Below, in pieces: positions 27,546-35,130 of a DNA stretch of 64,000 nt (position 1 is the first letter of the stretch; every line of letters begins with the position of its first letter). This DNA comes from Luteimicrobium xylanilyticum (GTDB lineage Bacteria > Actinomycetota > Actinomycetes > Actinomycetales > Cellulomonadaceae): contig NZ_CP045529.1 of assembly GCF_009429125.1 (NCBI RefSeq), positions 868,001-932,000 of the forward strand, written 5' to 3'. The notes below the pieces were generated by a model. It worked only from the letters and a program-made list of their open reading frames with translations, searched no databases and was not told the DNA's origin. Position numbers and translations under genes: made by a program.

Positions 27546-27565
27546 TTGACGACCGTCAAACGGTC
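27546..27565 (-). promoter_or_regulatory. overlapping palindromic operators upstream of efeO
   Basis: TTGACG-AC-CGTCAA (27546-27559) overlaps GACCGT-CAA-ACGGTC (27551-27565); both are perfect. The 9-mer GACGACCGT also occurs twice, 17 bp apart (27531 and 27548). They lie about 55-75 nt before the efeO start and look like a regulator site. It does not resemble the known DtxR/IdeR or Fur boxes, so the regulator is unknown. Confidence 0.5.
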
Positions 27566-27686
27566 GGGTTCGGCAAGAGTTCATCGAGGCGCCATCCGGT
27601 GGTCGCCTCGTCCTCGACGACGGGCCGCCCAACCCACAGTCCGCACACAGGCACGGATTGGCGTGGCCCCGAGCGGGACGCGCTGC

Positions 27687-27692
27687 TACGGT
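27687..27692 (+). promoter_or_regulatory. -10 element of a leaderless promoter
   Basis: TACGGT lies 8 nt before the GTG at 27701, so the transcript should start at the GTG. No Shine-Dalgarno is present. Confidence 0.5.
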
Positions 27693-27700
27693 CCTGCGCC

Positions 27701-28096
27701 GTGGACGAACAGCTCTGGGACGCGGCGCGGCTGCGCGAGCTCGTGCGCCGCGTGGACACCTCGTGGCGCGGCGAGGACGTGCCCGACGACGAACGCGCCG
27801 CCTTCCGTCGGCAGGTGCGGGACCGCGTCGGCCCCGTCGTGCAGGCGCGCGTGCTCGAGTCCGTCGGGGCCGTCGTCGACACGGACGGCGTCGCGGCGCT
27901 CGCGGACGCGCTCCTCGACGACGGCTGCTCCGAGGACGAGCACCGTTGGCTGCTCGTCTCGCCCGACCCCTGGGCCTACCTCGCGGACTGGCTCGTCGCC
28001 GTCGTCGGGCGTTCCTACCGCCGTGCGGACGGCACGCCCCGCGCCCGCGCCAAGGAGCTCAAGCGGCTGGAGAAGGCGCTGCGGTCCGAAGCCTGA
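27701..28096 (+). CDS. hypothetical small acidic protein
   Basis: 131 residues from the GTG at 27701, chosen because of the -10 element just upstream; an in-frame start at 27599 would add 34 residues of poor quality. No family recognised. Mostly helical and acidic (LWDAARLRELVRRVDTSW, DEHRWLLVSPDPWAYLADWL) with a basic C-terminal helix (RARAKELKRLEKALRSEA). No signal or membrane segment. Divergent from efeO and 39 nt before ohr; could be co-transcribed with ohr. Confidence 0.7.
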   Translation: MDEQLWDAARLRELVRRVDTSWRGEDVPDDERAAFRRQVRDRVGPVVQARVLESVGAVVDTDGVAALADALLDDGCSEDEHRWLLVSPDPWAYLADWLVAVVGRSYRRADGTPRARAKELKRLEKALRSEA

Positions 28097-28135
28097 ACCG
28101 GGAAGCGTCGGGACCACGGATCGGTTGGCACGGGC

Positions 28136-28558
28136 ATGGAGATCCTCTACACCGCATCCGCCCTGTCCACCGGCGACGGCCGCAACGGCCACGTCCGCAC
28201 CTCGGACGACACGCTCGACGTCGACCTCGCCGTCCCGAAGGAGATGGGCGGCGCGGGCGGCGGGCTCAACCCCGAGGCCCTGTTCGCGGCCGGGTACGCC
28301 GCGTGCTTCCACTCGGCCCTGCGTGGCGTCGCCCGGTCGAAGAGCCTCACGCTCACCGACGACTCCGTGACCGCCGAGGTCTCGATCGGCCCGAACGGGC
28401 AGGGCGGCTACGGCCTCGCCGTCGTCCTGCGCGTCGAGCTCCCGGGCCTGTCCCAGGACCAGGCCGACGCGCTGGTCGACGCCGCGCACCAGGTCTGCCC
28501 GTACTCCAACGCGACGCGCGGCAACGTCGACGTCGAGCTCGACGTCACGGTCGGCTGA
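28136..28558 (+). CDS. ohr: organic hydroperoxide resistance protein (OsmC/Ohr)
   Basis: 140 residues, ATG start. Thiol peroxidase that reduces organic hydroperoxides in the cytoplasm. Both catalytic cysteines are present: YAACFHSAL near 61 and CPYSNAT near 122, and the Ohr signature GGGLNPEALFAAGYAACF distinguishes it from OsmC. No OhrR regulator gene is adjacent. Confidence 0.95.
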   Translation: MEILYTASALSTGDGRNGHVRTSDDTLDVDLAVPKEMGGAGGGLNPEALFAAGYAACFHSALRGVARSKSLTLTDDSVTAEVSIGPNGQGGYGLAVVLRVELPGLSQDQADALVDAAHQVCPYSNATRGNVDVELDVTVG

Positions 28559-28699
28559 CCGCCTTCCGCCCCTCACTCACCCACCCCCGTCCCCGGCGGG
28601 CAGCGATCGCGTGCTCGCGGGCGGGCCTCACCCCGGCGGGGGATCCGGTTCACGATCGAGGGTGAGGTGCGGCGCGTCCCCGACGCGCAGCGTCGAGGG

Positions 28700-29251
28700 A
28701 TGACCTCTTCACTCTCCTTCGTCCGCTCGCCGGCGCCGGCCTGGCGCCGCGTCTGGCACGGTCTGCACGCGCCCGTCCCGGGTGTGCCCCGCTGGGCGCG
28801 CGTGGCGGCGGTGGTGGTCCCGCTCACGGTGCTGCCGGCCAGCCTGTGGCGGGTCGTGGCCATCACCCTCCACGTGCCGATCGTCGACACCTCGACGACG
28901 GGCCCCGACGCTCGCGGGACGCTCCCCACCTGGATGCCGCTCGGCGTGTACGTGGTGCTGCTCTCGATCGCCTCGGAGCTGCTCGCGTTCACCGCGGTCG
29001 GGCTCGTCGCGCGCTGGGGCGAGGTCGTGCCGCGCCGGATCCCCGGCCTCGGTGGCCGCCGAGTCCCGACGTCGGCCGCCGTGATCCCCGCGGCCCTCGG
29101 CGCGACCGCGCTGACCGCGCTCTGGACGTGGGTCGCGGTGTCCCTCGCGCTGGCCGCCTACGCGCCGCTGCTCGCGTGGGGTCCGCTCCTCGGCGCTCTC
29201 ACGGTCGCCTACGCCCGACGGCGCCGCTCGTCAGTCGTCCCGAGGGGCTGA
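28700..29251 (+). CDS. small integral membrane protein, unknown
   Basis: 183 residues from the ATG at 28700, preceded by GAGGG; a GTG at 28667 is an alternative that adds 11 residues. A basic N-terminus is followed by four hydrophobic segments (roughly VAAVVVPLTVLPASLWRVVA, MPLGVYVVLLSIASELL, AAVIPAALGATALTALWTWV and ALAAYAPLLAWGPLLGALTV) and a basic C-terminus. No family recognised. A long palindrome follows its stop. Confidence 0.7.
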   Translation: MTSSLSFVRSPAPAWRRVWHGLHAPVPGVPRWARVAAVVVPLTVLPASLWRVVAITLHVPIVDTSTTGPDARGTLPTWMPLGVYVVLLSIASELLAFTAVGLVARWGEVVPRRIPGLGGRRVPTSAAVIPAALGATALTALWTWVAVSLALAAYAPLLAWGPLLGALTVAYARRRRSSVVPRG

Positions 29252-29290
29252 GCGCCTGTGCGCGACCGGGAACCGCTCGGAGTTCCGGCG

Positions 29291-29353
29291 CGCCGAGACG
29301 GGGAAATCCGTTCTTCACGTTCGACCTGAAGAACGGAAATCCCCGTCTCGGCG
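29291..29353. repeat. 27-bp-arm palindrome at a convergent junction, copy C
   Basis: Arms 29291-29317 and 29327-29353 match at 25 of 27 positions around a 9-nt loop; the two mismatches are adjacent in the middle (AA opposite AA). The ends read CGCCGAGACGGGGA. It lies between a plus gene ending at 29251 and a minus gene ending at 29404 and can serve as a two-way terminator. Stem length and similar ends to copy B suggest a dispersed repeat family. Confidence 0.85.
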
Positions 29354-29403
29354 ACCGGATCCCGTCAGGGCACACCCGCGATGACCGGGTCTCGTCCCGG
29401 TCG

Positions 29404-30354
29404 TCAGACGATCCGGGCCCACAGGTCGCGAACCGTCTCCGCGACCGGACGGCACCGCAGGCCCGTCGCGACGGCACGGCTCGCGTCGGTGCTGATCAGT
29501 CCCTCCGTCGCCGTCGTCCTTGGGACCCAGCCGGGAAGCTCTGCCCAGCGGTCCACGCCCGACCCCTCGAGCTCCGGCCACGGCCGCCAGTCGAGGCGTG
29601 CGGGCGCCCCGCCGGCGCGGACGGCGTCGGCAGCGGTGACGTCGACGACGGCGTCGAGCACGTCCCGCGTCGTCGCGTGGCCCTCGGGCGCTGCGACGTT
29701 GACGGCGCCACTGACCGCGGAGCCCGGTTCGAGCGCCGCCAGGAGCCATTCGGCGAGGTCGCGCACGTCGACCAGCCGCCAGGGCTGGTCGGGGTCGCCG
29801 GGCGCGACGAGCGTCCCGCCCCGCGCGGCGCGACGTAGCCAGACGGGCAGCCGCTCCGGCTGCTCGCCGGGCCCGACGATCAACGCGCACCGCGCGAGCA
29901 GCGCCCGGTCGCCGAACGTGTCGACGACGGCGAGCTCGCCACCCCGCTTGAGCTCGCCGTACTCGGCGTTCGAGAGATCCGCGTCGTCGGCGGCCGGGCG
30001 GACGGTCGGGTGGCACTCGTCCGTCCCCGGCCTGAGCGGGCGGGCGTAGACGGCGCGGCTGGAGAGGTAGCCGTAGCGGCCCGCGACGTCAGCCAGCGCG
30101 GTCGCGGAGAGCCGGACGGCGCCCGGCGCCCCGGCCCACGTGTCCACGACGGCGTCCCACCCGCCGTCCGGTGCCGCCCGGCCGAGCCGGGCGACGTCGT
30201 CGGGCACGGTGCGGTCGCCGCGGACGTGCCGGGCACCCGGGGCGACCGGCCGCACCCCGCGAGTGAAGGTCGTGACGGCGTCGCCCCGGTCGAGCGCGGC
30301 GCGGACGACGGCGCCCCCGACGAACGCCCCGCCCCCGAGGACGAGGAGCCGCAC
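29404..30354 (-). CDS. NAD-dependent epimerase/dehydratase family protein
   Basis: 316 residues from the GTG at 30354; a longer frame runs upstream into element DNA past the 14-bp repeat, so the GTG is preferred. Rossmann start VRLLVLGGGAFVGGAVVR; YGYLSSRAVYA near 105 carries the Tyr region of extended short-chain reductases, though the usual Y-x-x-x-K is weak. Substrate unknown. Without the element this gene would start 1 nt after the yajQ stop, so it was probably the second gene of a yajQ operon. It now lies 46 nt downstream of the integrase on the same strand and may be read from the element. Confidence 0.8.
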   Translation of the reverse strand: MRLLVLGGGAFVGGAVVRAALDRGDAVTTFTRGVRPVAPGARHVRGDRTVPDDVARLGRAAPDGGWDAVVDTWAGAPGAVRLSATALADVAGRYGYLSSRAVYARPLRPGTDECHPTVRPAADDADLSNAEYGELKRGGELAVVDTFGDRALLARCALIVGPGEQPERLPVWLRRAARGGTLVAPGDPDQPWRLVDVRDLAEWLLAALEPGSAVSGAVNVAAPEGHATTRDVLDAVVDVTAADAVRAGGAPARLDWRPWPELEGSGVDRWAELPGWVPRTTATEGLISTDASRAVATGLRCRPVAETVRDLWARIV

Positions 30355-30357
30355 GTC

Positions 30358-30371
30358 AGCGGTAGTTGACG
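30358..30371. other. attL core
   Basis: AGCGGTAGTTGACG, identical and in the same orientation at 44849-44862. On the minus strand it reads CGTCAACTACCGCT, the last codons of yajQ (Val-Asn-Tyr-Arg). Here it is followed on the minus strand by GA, which would restore a TGA stop for yajQ after excision. The integrase gene lies 29 nt inside. Confidence 0.85.
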
Positions 30372-30400
30372 TAGTGGTGAACGTGCAGGTCATCCATGGT

Positions 30401-31528
30401 CTACGCCTCCTGAGTCCGCACAGAGTCCGCAGGAACCGCGAGAACGCTCCGCATGAGGTCCGCGGCGGCCGTGCGGGTGCGGTCTTCCGCGGTCGGCCAC
30501 AGGTGCGAGTAGGTGTTCAGCGTGATCGAGGGCATGGAGTGCCCGAGGGCGCGCTGCACGGTCACGACGTCGCAGCCGGCCGCGATCAGCCCGGACGCGT
30601 AGAAGTGCCGCAGGTCATGCAGCGTGAACTGCTCGAGCGCGACCGCACGGCGCACGCGGCGCCACTGGTTGCCGGCGGAGTTCCGCTGCCACGCCGTCCC
30701 GCTCGTCGACGAGAACAGGCGCTGCTCGTCGCCGCGCGTGCCGAACTCCTCGAGGTAGCGCGCGAGCATCGTCGTCAGCTCCTCGGGCACGTAGACGACG
30801 CGCTCCGACCCGTACTTCGGTGGAACGACCCGCACGGTCGAGTCGTTCTCGCCCTGGATCTGCCGCGCGACCGTGATGGTCCGGCCCAGGAAGTTGACGT
30901 CCTCGAGCTGCAGCCCGGCGGCCTCGCCGATCCGCAGGCCTGCGAACGCGCACACCGCGATCACCGGCGCGAACCACGGCTCAGCAGATCCCAGCGCCGC
31001 GGCGACCTGCTCGGCCGTCGGGATCGTCATCCGCGCGTCCGAGCGACGCACGCGGGGGAGCGCGACGTCCTTCGACGGGTCGGACGCCATGACCCGGTCC
31101 TTCACCGCGGCCCGCAGTGCCGCGCGCACGTACGTCACGCGGGTCCGGATCGTCGTCGGTTCGAGTCCCTTCTTGCGCCCGTCCTTCACGGGCTCCGACA
31201 TCGCCTTGACCCACGCCTCGACGTGCGACGGACGGAGCGCGCTCATCCGCACCGCGGCGAACGTCACTGAGTCCGCGGCCTGCTGCGCGGCGGCGAGCGT
31301 CCCGGGCGCCCACACCTGGCGTGCGGACCATGCCTTCCACCACTGCTCGAACGTGACCTTGCCGGCGCGAGGGTCGACGTACCGACCGACGACCATGCTC
31401 GCGGTGACGGTGTCGAGCCAGCGCTGGGCGTCGATCTTCCGGGGGAAGTGCTTGGCGTGCTCCTTGCCCGCGTCGTCGCGGTACCGGGCGCGCCAGACCC
31501 CGTCAGGCCTCTTCCGGATGCTCGCCAT
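30401..31528 (-). CDS. int: tyrosine recombinase (phage integrase)
   Basis: 375 residues. N-terminal arm-binding part (IRKRPDGVWRARYRDDAGKE), SAM-like core-binding domain about 60-160, catalytic domain after about 175. Catalytic residues are visible: Arg in FAGLRIGEA near 198, His-x-x-Arg in TLHDLRHFYASG near 302, His in ALGHSMPS near 329 and the nucleophile Tyr in NTYSHLW near 338. It inserts and excises the element at the yajQ 3' end. ATG overlaps the repressor stop by one base, so both are made from one message, linking integrase level to lysogeny. The gene ends 29 nt from the attL core. Confidence 0.96.
   Translation of the reverse strand: MASIRKRPDGVWRARYRDDAGKEHAKHFPRKIDAQRWLDTVTASMVVGRYVDPRAGKVTFEQWWKAWSARQVWAPGTLAAAQQAADSVTFAAVRMSALRPSHVEAWVKAMSEPVKDGRKKGLEPTTIRTRVTYVRAALRAAVKDRVMASDPSKDVALPRVRRSDARMTIPTAEQVAAALGSAEPWFAPVIAVCAFAGLRIGEAAGLQLEDVNFLGRTITVARQIQGENDSTVRVVPPKYGSERVVYVPEELTTMLARYLEEFGTRGDEQRLFSSTSGTAWQRNSAGNQWRRVRRAVALEQFTLHDLRHFYASGLIAAGCDVVTVQRALGHSMPSITLNTYSHLWPTAEDRTRTAAADLMRSVLAVPADSVRTQEA
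30413..30431. repeat. paired 11-bp-spaced repeats, putative integrase arm sites (left)
   Basis: AGTCCGCA at 30413-30420 and 30424-30431, inside the last codons of the integrase gene. The same octamer, with the same 11-bp spacing and orientation, lies inside the right end at 44729 and 44740. Confidence 0.6.
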
Positions 31529-31998
31529 CAGAAGTCGACGATGCGCGACGAGTAGGCACGAGCGTCTTCGAGGATCCCAGCGGGCACTACACCTCGGCTG
31601 TCGGGTGACTCGTTCTCGAACGCCTCGCGCGCACGGACTACGCGTTTGCTCACTTCGATCTCGCGGAGGGAGAGCTGGTAGGCCTCGCGCTCGAGCTCAC
31701 GCGCCGCATGGACGGCCAACGTGAGCTCGCGTCCGGCCTCGCTGGTCGGCATCACCATCTCTTCGATCGTCGTGCCGCAGATGTGGGCGATGTCGATCGC
31801 CTCGGAGAGCGTCACACGTCGACTGCCGTTCAAGATCTTGTAGATCGTTGCCTGGTGGAACTTGTGTCCGCGCTCGGCCATCTCGTTGGCGAGTTCCTGC
31901 TGGGTCATCGTGAGCCGGTCCGAGAGGAGCGCCTTCAAGCTCGTAACGAAGTAGTCCTCCGCGGCCGTGGGCTCCGTGGGCTGAGGCGTGTCGGGCAT
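31528..31998 (-). CDS. phage repressor (XRE-type helix-turn-helix)
   Basis: 156 residues. An HTH domain at about 20-75 (TMTQQELANEMAERG, HQATIYKILNGSRRVTLSEA) is followed by a long helical C-terminal part with a coiled-coil look (AARELEREAYQLSLREIEVSKRV, in pieces). No LexA-type Ser-Lys protease is visible, so induction would not be by RecA-driven self-cleavage. It is transcribed leftward with the integrase from the operator region at 32010-32070, whose three sites it probably binds. Base composition here is less GC-rich than in the host genes. Confidence 0.85.
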   Translation of the reverse strand: MPDTPQPTEPTAAEDYFVTSLKALLSDRLTMTQQELANEMAERGHKFHQATIYKILNGSRRVTLSEAIDIAHICGTTIEEMVMPTSEAGRELTLAVHAARELEREAYQLSLREIEVSKRVVRAREAFENESPDSRGVVPAGILEDARAYSSRIVDF

Positions 31999-32009
31999 GC
32001 GCCGAGCGT

Positions 32010-32070
32010 ACTCCGGAGTGTCCGTCTTGACGACTCCGGATTGGAGTGCAACTCTAATCCGGAGTTGTCA
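32010..32070. promoter_or_regulatory. three-site lysogeny operator and divergent promoters
   Basis: Three 10-bp sites lie at 32010-32019 (ACTCCGGAGT), 32033-32042 (ACTCCGGATT) and 32056-32065 (AATCCGGAGT); their centres are exactly 23 bp apart. Sites two and three form the core of a 20-bp-arm inverted repeat (32028-32047 with 32051-32070, 18 of 20 matching, centre GCA). TTGACG at 32027 may be a rightward -35 element. It lies between repressor and excisionase-like genes. Confidence 0.75.
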
Positions 32071-32090
32071 GAAGCTCTGAAGCGGAGGGA

Positions 32091-32294
32091 ATGATGCAGG
32101 ACCTGATGAGGCCGCCGGAAGTCGCGGCGGAGACCGGCGTCAGCGAGGAGACGCTCCGTTGGTACCGCCACATCGGCGACCGCGGGCCGAAGAGCTTCAA
32201 GCTCGGGCGTCGCGTGGTCTACCGACGCGAGGACGTCGAGGCATGGATCGCCGAGCAGTTCGAGGCGACCCGCAGCGACAAGGCGAGCGAGTGA
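32091..32294 (+). CDS. excisionase-like small HTH protein
   Basis: 67 residues, ATG (32091 or 32094) behind GGAGGG. MerR-like/HTH_17 pattern: RPPEVAAETGVSEETLRWYR, then a wing (FKLGRRVVYRREDVEAWI). Such proteins bend att-site DNA for excision or act as early regulators, like Xis or Cro. First gene rightward from the operator, so repressed in lysogeny. Its stop overlaps the next start. Confidence 0.85.
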   Translation: MMQDLMRPPEVAAETGVSEETLRWYRHIGDRGPKSFKLGRRVVYRREDVEAWIAEQFEATRSDKASE

Positions 32295-32875
32295 GCCGCC
32301 CGAACCGGCACGTCATCGAGACGGCCGTCAACGGCGACTACCACGCAACCCAGGCGACGCGGATGCGTGAGCGCCTGATCGTCGAGCCGGACGGCAGCGT
32401 TCGGTTCGACACGAAGAAGCCCGCCGCAGCGGCAACTGCGACGGGCGGGGATCACACCTACAGGGAGCAGGACATGACCGCAGAGACCAGCATGACACAG
32501 GACGCCGACGAGGCGACCGTCCGGGCTGCCGCGCGGGAGGGCTTCGAGCGGGCCGAGGCCGAGCACCCCGGCATCAAGAAGCGTGCAGCGAAGGAGCCGC
32601 GCGAGGCGTTTCGTCTCGGCGTCTTCGTCGGCAGGTACGTGGACGACGCGGCGACGGAGAGGGTGAACCCGTACGCCGAAGGATTCGTCGCCGGCGTGCT
32701 GTACGAGCGTGAGAAGGACCGCGACCTGTCCGCGACGGACGTCCTGCGGGTGCTCCTCGACCCTGAGGTGCGCGACATCATCGGCCCGCTCACCACCGAC
32801 GAACTCGCCTCGCTCGCGAAGCACCTCGCCGAGGGCATGGCAGCCGGGAGCCGGACGACGGGGGAAGACCTGTGA
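32291..32875 (+). CDS. hypothetical early protein
   Basis: 194 residues from the GTG at 32291 that overlaps the excisionase-like stop. No family recognised. A basic N-terminus (SRPNRHVIETAVNGDYHATQ), an Ala-rich linker near 40-55, then an acidic helical part with AFRLGVFVGRYVDDA and LRVLLDPEVRDIIGPLTTDEL. An internal ATG at 32474, near a purine-rich stretch, could start a shorter form of 133 residues. Part of a chain of six overlapping small genes. Confidence 0.65.
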   Translation: MSRPNRHVIETAVNGDYHATQATRMRERLIVEPDGSVRFDTKKPAAAATATGGDHTYREQDMTAETSMTQDADEATVRAAAREGFERAEAEHPGIKKRAAKEPREAFRLGVFVGRYVDDAATERVNPYAEGFVAGVLYEREKDRDLSATDVLRVLLDPEVRDIIGPLTTDELASLAKHLAEGMAAGSRTTGEDL

Positions 32876-33174
32876 CCGCCACCCGGGCGCAGGGACCCAT
32901 CCAGTGCGCGCCATGGTGCGCACAGCGCGACGGCCACCCGGGCGAGAAGTTCGTCGAGGACCAGCGCTGCAAGAGCACGGCCGTCAAGATCAGGCCGTCG
33001 CTGATGCGGACCGTCGAGGGCATCGAACCGGACGTCGAGGTCTACCGGGAGCACGGGCCTGACTTCGAACCCAGGGTCGTGATCTACCAGGCGTCCAGCG
33101 ACTCGCAGATCGACGTCACGCCGACCGAGGCATGGATGCTCGTCGCCCTGCTCGAGGCGGTGGCGGCGCTGTGA
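32872..33174 (+). CDS. hypothetical small protein with Cys cluster
   Basis: 100 residues, GTG overlapping the previous stop by 4 nt. The N-terminus has CAPWCAQRDGHPGE and later DQRC, a pattern resembling a small Cys/His-based domain seen in actinobacterial proteins (DUF6907-like), although I cannot confirm it. The C-terminal half is alpha/beta (EVYREHG, VVIYQASSDSQIDVTPTEAW). Function unknown. Confidence 0.6.
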   Translation: MTATRAQGPIQCAPWCAQRDGHPGEKFVEDQRCKSTAVKIRPSLMRTVEGIEPDVEVYREHGPDFEPRVVIYQASSDSQIDVTPTEAWMLVALLEAVAAL

Positions 33175-33353
33175 GTGGCGACCCGATCGCGGAGGCGCTG
33201 GCCACGATCCGCGCCCTGTTCGAGAAGTACGGGATCTCGAAGGACCTCGAGAACCAGGCCAAGCGGCTCGTCCGGGAGCGGTTCAGCGAGAACGACTACG
33301 ACACCTACCGCGACGCCCTCAAGCTCCTCGACGCCGCAGGAGCGATCGGATGA
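33171..33353 (+). CDS. hypothetical 60-residue protein
   Basis: GTG overlapping the previous stop (GTGA). Helical throughout, charged (ATIRALFEKYGISKDLENQ, RLVRERFSENDYDTYRDAL). No family recognised. Conserved spacing and overlaps on both sides support it as a real gene. Confidence 0.6.
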   Translation: MSGDPIAEALATIRALFEKYGISKDLENQAKRLVRERFSENDYDTYRDALKLLDAAGAIG

Positions 33354-33565
33354 GGCGCCCCGGGCACCTGCTGCCCTTCGGTCAGCCCGTCGGCACGCAG
33401 CTCTGGTCGGCCAAGCACCCCAGCCGCAAGATGCACGCCGTCGGGTGCGCGATCGACGGCGGCCCTGGAACCCACGGCCTGCGCGGCTTCCGGTGCCACC
33501 GATGCTCCGAGCAAGTCGAGGACCGCATCGAAGCCATGCTCGGCCGACTCGACAAGAGGGGATGA
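33350..33565 (+). CDS. hypothetical small protein with CHRC knuckle
   Basis: 71 residues, ATG overlapping the previous stop. Contains HAVGC and, 22 residues on, CHRC, so a single zinc site is possible, followed by a helix (EQVEDRIEAMLGRLDKRG). Function unknown; typical small actinophage protein. The stop overlaps the next start. Confidence 0.6.
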   Translation: MRRPGHLLPFGQPVGTQLWSAKHPSRKMHAVGCAIDGGPGTHGLRGFRCHRCSEQVEDRIEAMLGRLDKRG

Positions 33566-33999
33566 CCACGATGGACGAGATCACCCGCGAGATCGACACC
33601 TGGGCGCTCGCCCACGCCGCCGGCGTCGTCCGAGAGCGCCACGAGCCCAGCCGGTCGGCCACCGTCGAGACCGCGCAGACCTACCTCGACGGCATGACCA
33701 CCGGCGAGCACATCGGCGAGATCAAGGGCTACCGGAACGGGCACCGCGACGGCTACGACCTCGGGCACGCCGACGGCTACCGCAAGGCCCTCGCCGACGT
33801 CGAGCGAGATGACCTCGCCTGGCGGGCCGCGGTCAACCAGGGCATCGCCGCGCGCGCCGGCGAACCGTCCCACGCCGAGCTGCAGGAACGGCGCAAGGTC
33901 CGGCGCACGCCCGACGTCGCGGTCCCGTACCCCGGCGCAGCCGAGCTCACCAGACGCAGGCAGGTGCACCGAGCCCTCGACCGGCTCACCAACGACTGA
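33562..33999 (+). CDS. hypothetical early protein
   Basis: 145 residues from the ATG at 33562 overlapping the previous stop; 33571 is an alternative ATG. A central repeat-like stretch GYRNGHRDGYDLGHADGYRK is rich in Gly/His/Tyr/Asp with a period of about four residues, recalling the G-x-x-x-G surface of some phage accessory proteins. The C-terminus is basic. No family recognised. Last of the overlapping small genes. Confidence 0.6.
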   Translation: MTTMDEITREIDTWALAHAAGVVRERHEPSRSATVETAQTYLDGMTTGEHIGEIKGYRNGHRDGYDLGHADGYRKALADVERDDLAWRAAVNQGIAARAGEPSHAELQERRKVRRTPDVAVPYPGAAELTRRRQVHRALDRLTND

Positions 34000-34056
34000 C
34001 CCCCGCGGGCCCGGCACACCACCGGGCCCGCGGCGTACCCGCACCAGGAGGTGCCG

Positions 34057-35130
34057 TTGAACGACCTCGAACGCGTCGGCCGTGAGCGCGGCTGCTACTT
34101 CACCGCCGACCAGCTCCTCGACACCGAGTTCCCCGACCCGCGCTGGGCCGTCGAGGGCCTCATCCCCGAGGGGCTCACCCTGCTCGCTGGCGCACCCAAG
34201 CTCGGGAAGTCGTGGCTCGCGCTCGGCATCGGGATCTCGATCGCCGCGGGCGGCTACGCGCTCGGCAGCATCGAGACCGCGCCGCCCGCCGACGTCCTGT
34301 ACCTCGCCCTCGAGGACACGCCCAGGCGCCTCAAGTCCAGGCTCACGAAGATGCTCGCCGGCGAACCGGCGCCGCGCGGGCTCACGATCATGACGCAGAT
34401 GCCGTCCATGCCGCAGGCGACCGAGCTCATCGCGGGCTGGCTCGACGAGCACCGCGACGCCCGCCTCGTCGTCGTCGACGTCCTCGGCAAGATCCGGCCC
34501 AGCCTCGCCGCCAACGCCGACCGCTACGACGCTGACTACAAGGTGATCTCCGCGCTCAAGCAGATCGCCGACAACTACGGCATCGCGATCGTCGCCGTCA
34601 CCCACGTCCGCAAGATGGCCGACGGGGACGTCTTCAACACCGTGTCGGGCTCGACCGGCCTCACGGGCGCCGCCGACACCACGCTCGTCCTACGACGCGC
34701 GAGAGGCGAGCACGGGGCCTCGCTGCACATCACCGGCCGCGACGTAGAGGAGAACGAGTACGCGCTCACGTTCGCCCCCGAGACCGGCACCTGGACCCTC
34801 GACGGCACGGACCTGCACCAGGCCGCCGAACGCGTCGCCACGAACAAGGCCGTCGCCGGCGTGAGCGACGACATGGCCGCGGTCATCGAGCTCGTCAACA
34901 GCAAGCCCGAGGGCGTCCGCGCAGGCGACGTCGCGACCGCGCTCGGATGGCCCAGCACCAAGGCCACGACGTACCTCAACCGGGCGTGCGACCAGGGACG
35001 GATCTCGAAGCCGGGAAGAGGCCTCTTCGCAGCAGGTGTGATGTCTGTATCGAGTGTGTCTTCTGCCGAGGTGCTCGACTTCGAACGTCACACAAATAAC
35101 AGACATCACACTCCGGGGATGGGGGCCTGA
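34057..35130 (+). CDS. RepA-like AAA ATPase (AAA_25 type)
   Basis: 357 residues from a TTG at 34057: AGGAGGT ends 4 nt before it, whereas the GTG at 34051 would sit on top of that ribosome site. Walker A GAPKLGKSW near 45, Walker B LVVVDVLGK near 137, then FNTVSGSTGLTGAADTTLVL. This is the RecA/DnaB-like fold of plasmid and phage RepA/helicase-loader proteins. A winged-helix part follows at about 275-330 (DVATALGWPSTKATTYLNRA). It probably starts replication of the excised element. The last 30 codons lie in an AT-richer patch with inverted repeats (35036-35111). Confidence 0.85.
   Translation: MNDLERVGRERGCYFTADQLLDTEFPDPRWAVEGLIPEGLTLLAGAPKLGKSWLALGIGISIAAGGYALGSIETAPPADVLYLALEDTPRRLKSRLTKMLAGEPAPRGLTIMTQMPSMPQATELIAGWLDEHRDARLVVVDVLGKIRPSLAANADRYDADYKVISALKQIADNYGIAIVAVTHVRKMADGDVFNTVSGSTGLTGAADTTLVLRRARGEHGASLHITGRDVEENEYALTFAPETGTWTLDGTDLHQAAERVATNKAVAGVSDDMAAVIELVNSKPEGVRAGDVATALGWPSTKATTYLNRACDQGRISKPGRGLFAAGVMSVSSVSSAEVLDFERHTNNRHHTPGMGA
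35036..35111. repeat. 13-bp inverted repeat and GTGTG/CACAC cluster in an AT-rich patch
   Basis: GTGTGATGTCTGT (35036-35048) and its exact complement (35099-35111) enclose 50 nt that hold a further GTGTG (35054-35058) and CACAC (35089-35093). The stretch CACAAATAACAGACAT is unusually AT-rich for this window. It sits at the 3' end of the RepA-like gene and could be the element's replication origin or an operator for the downstream genes. Confidence 0.5.
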
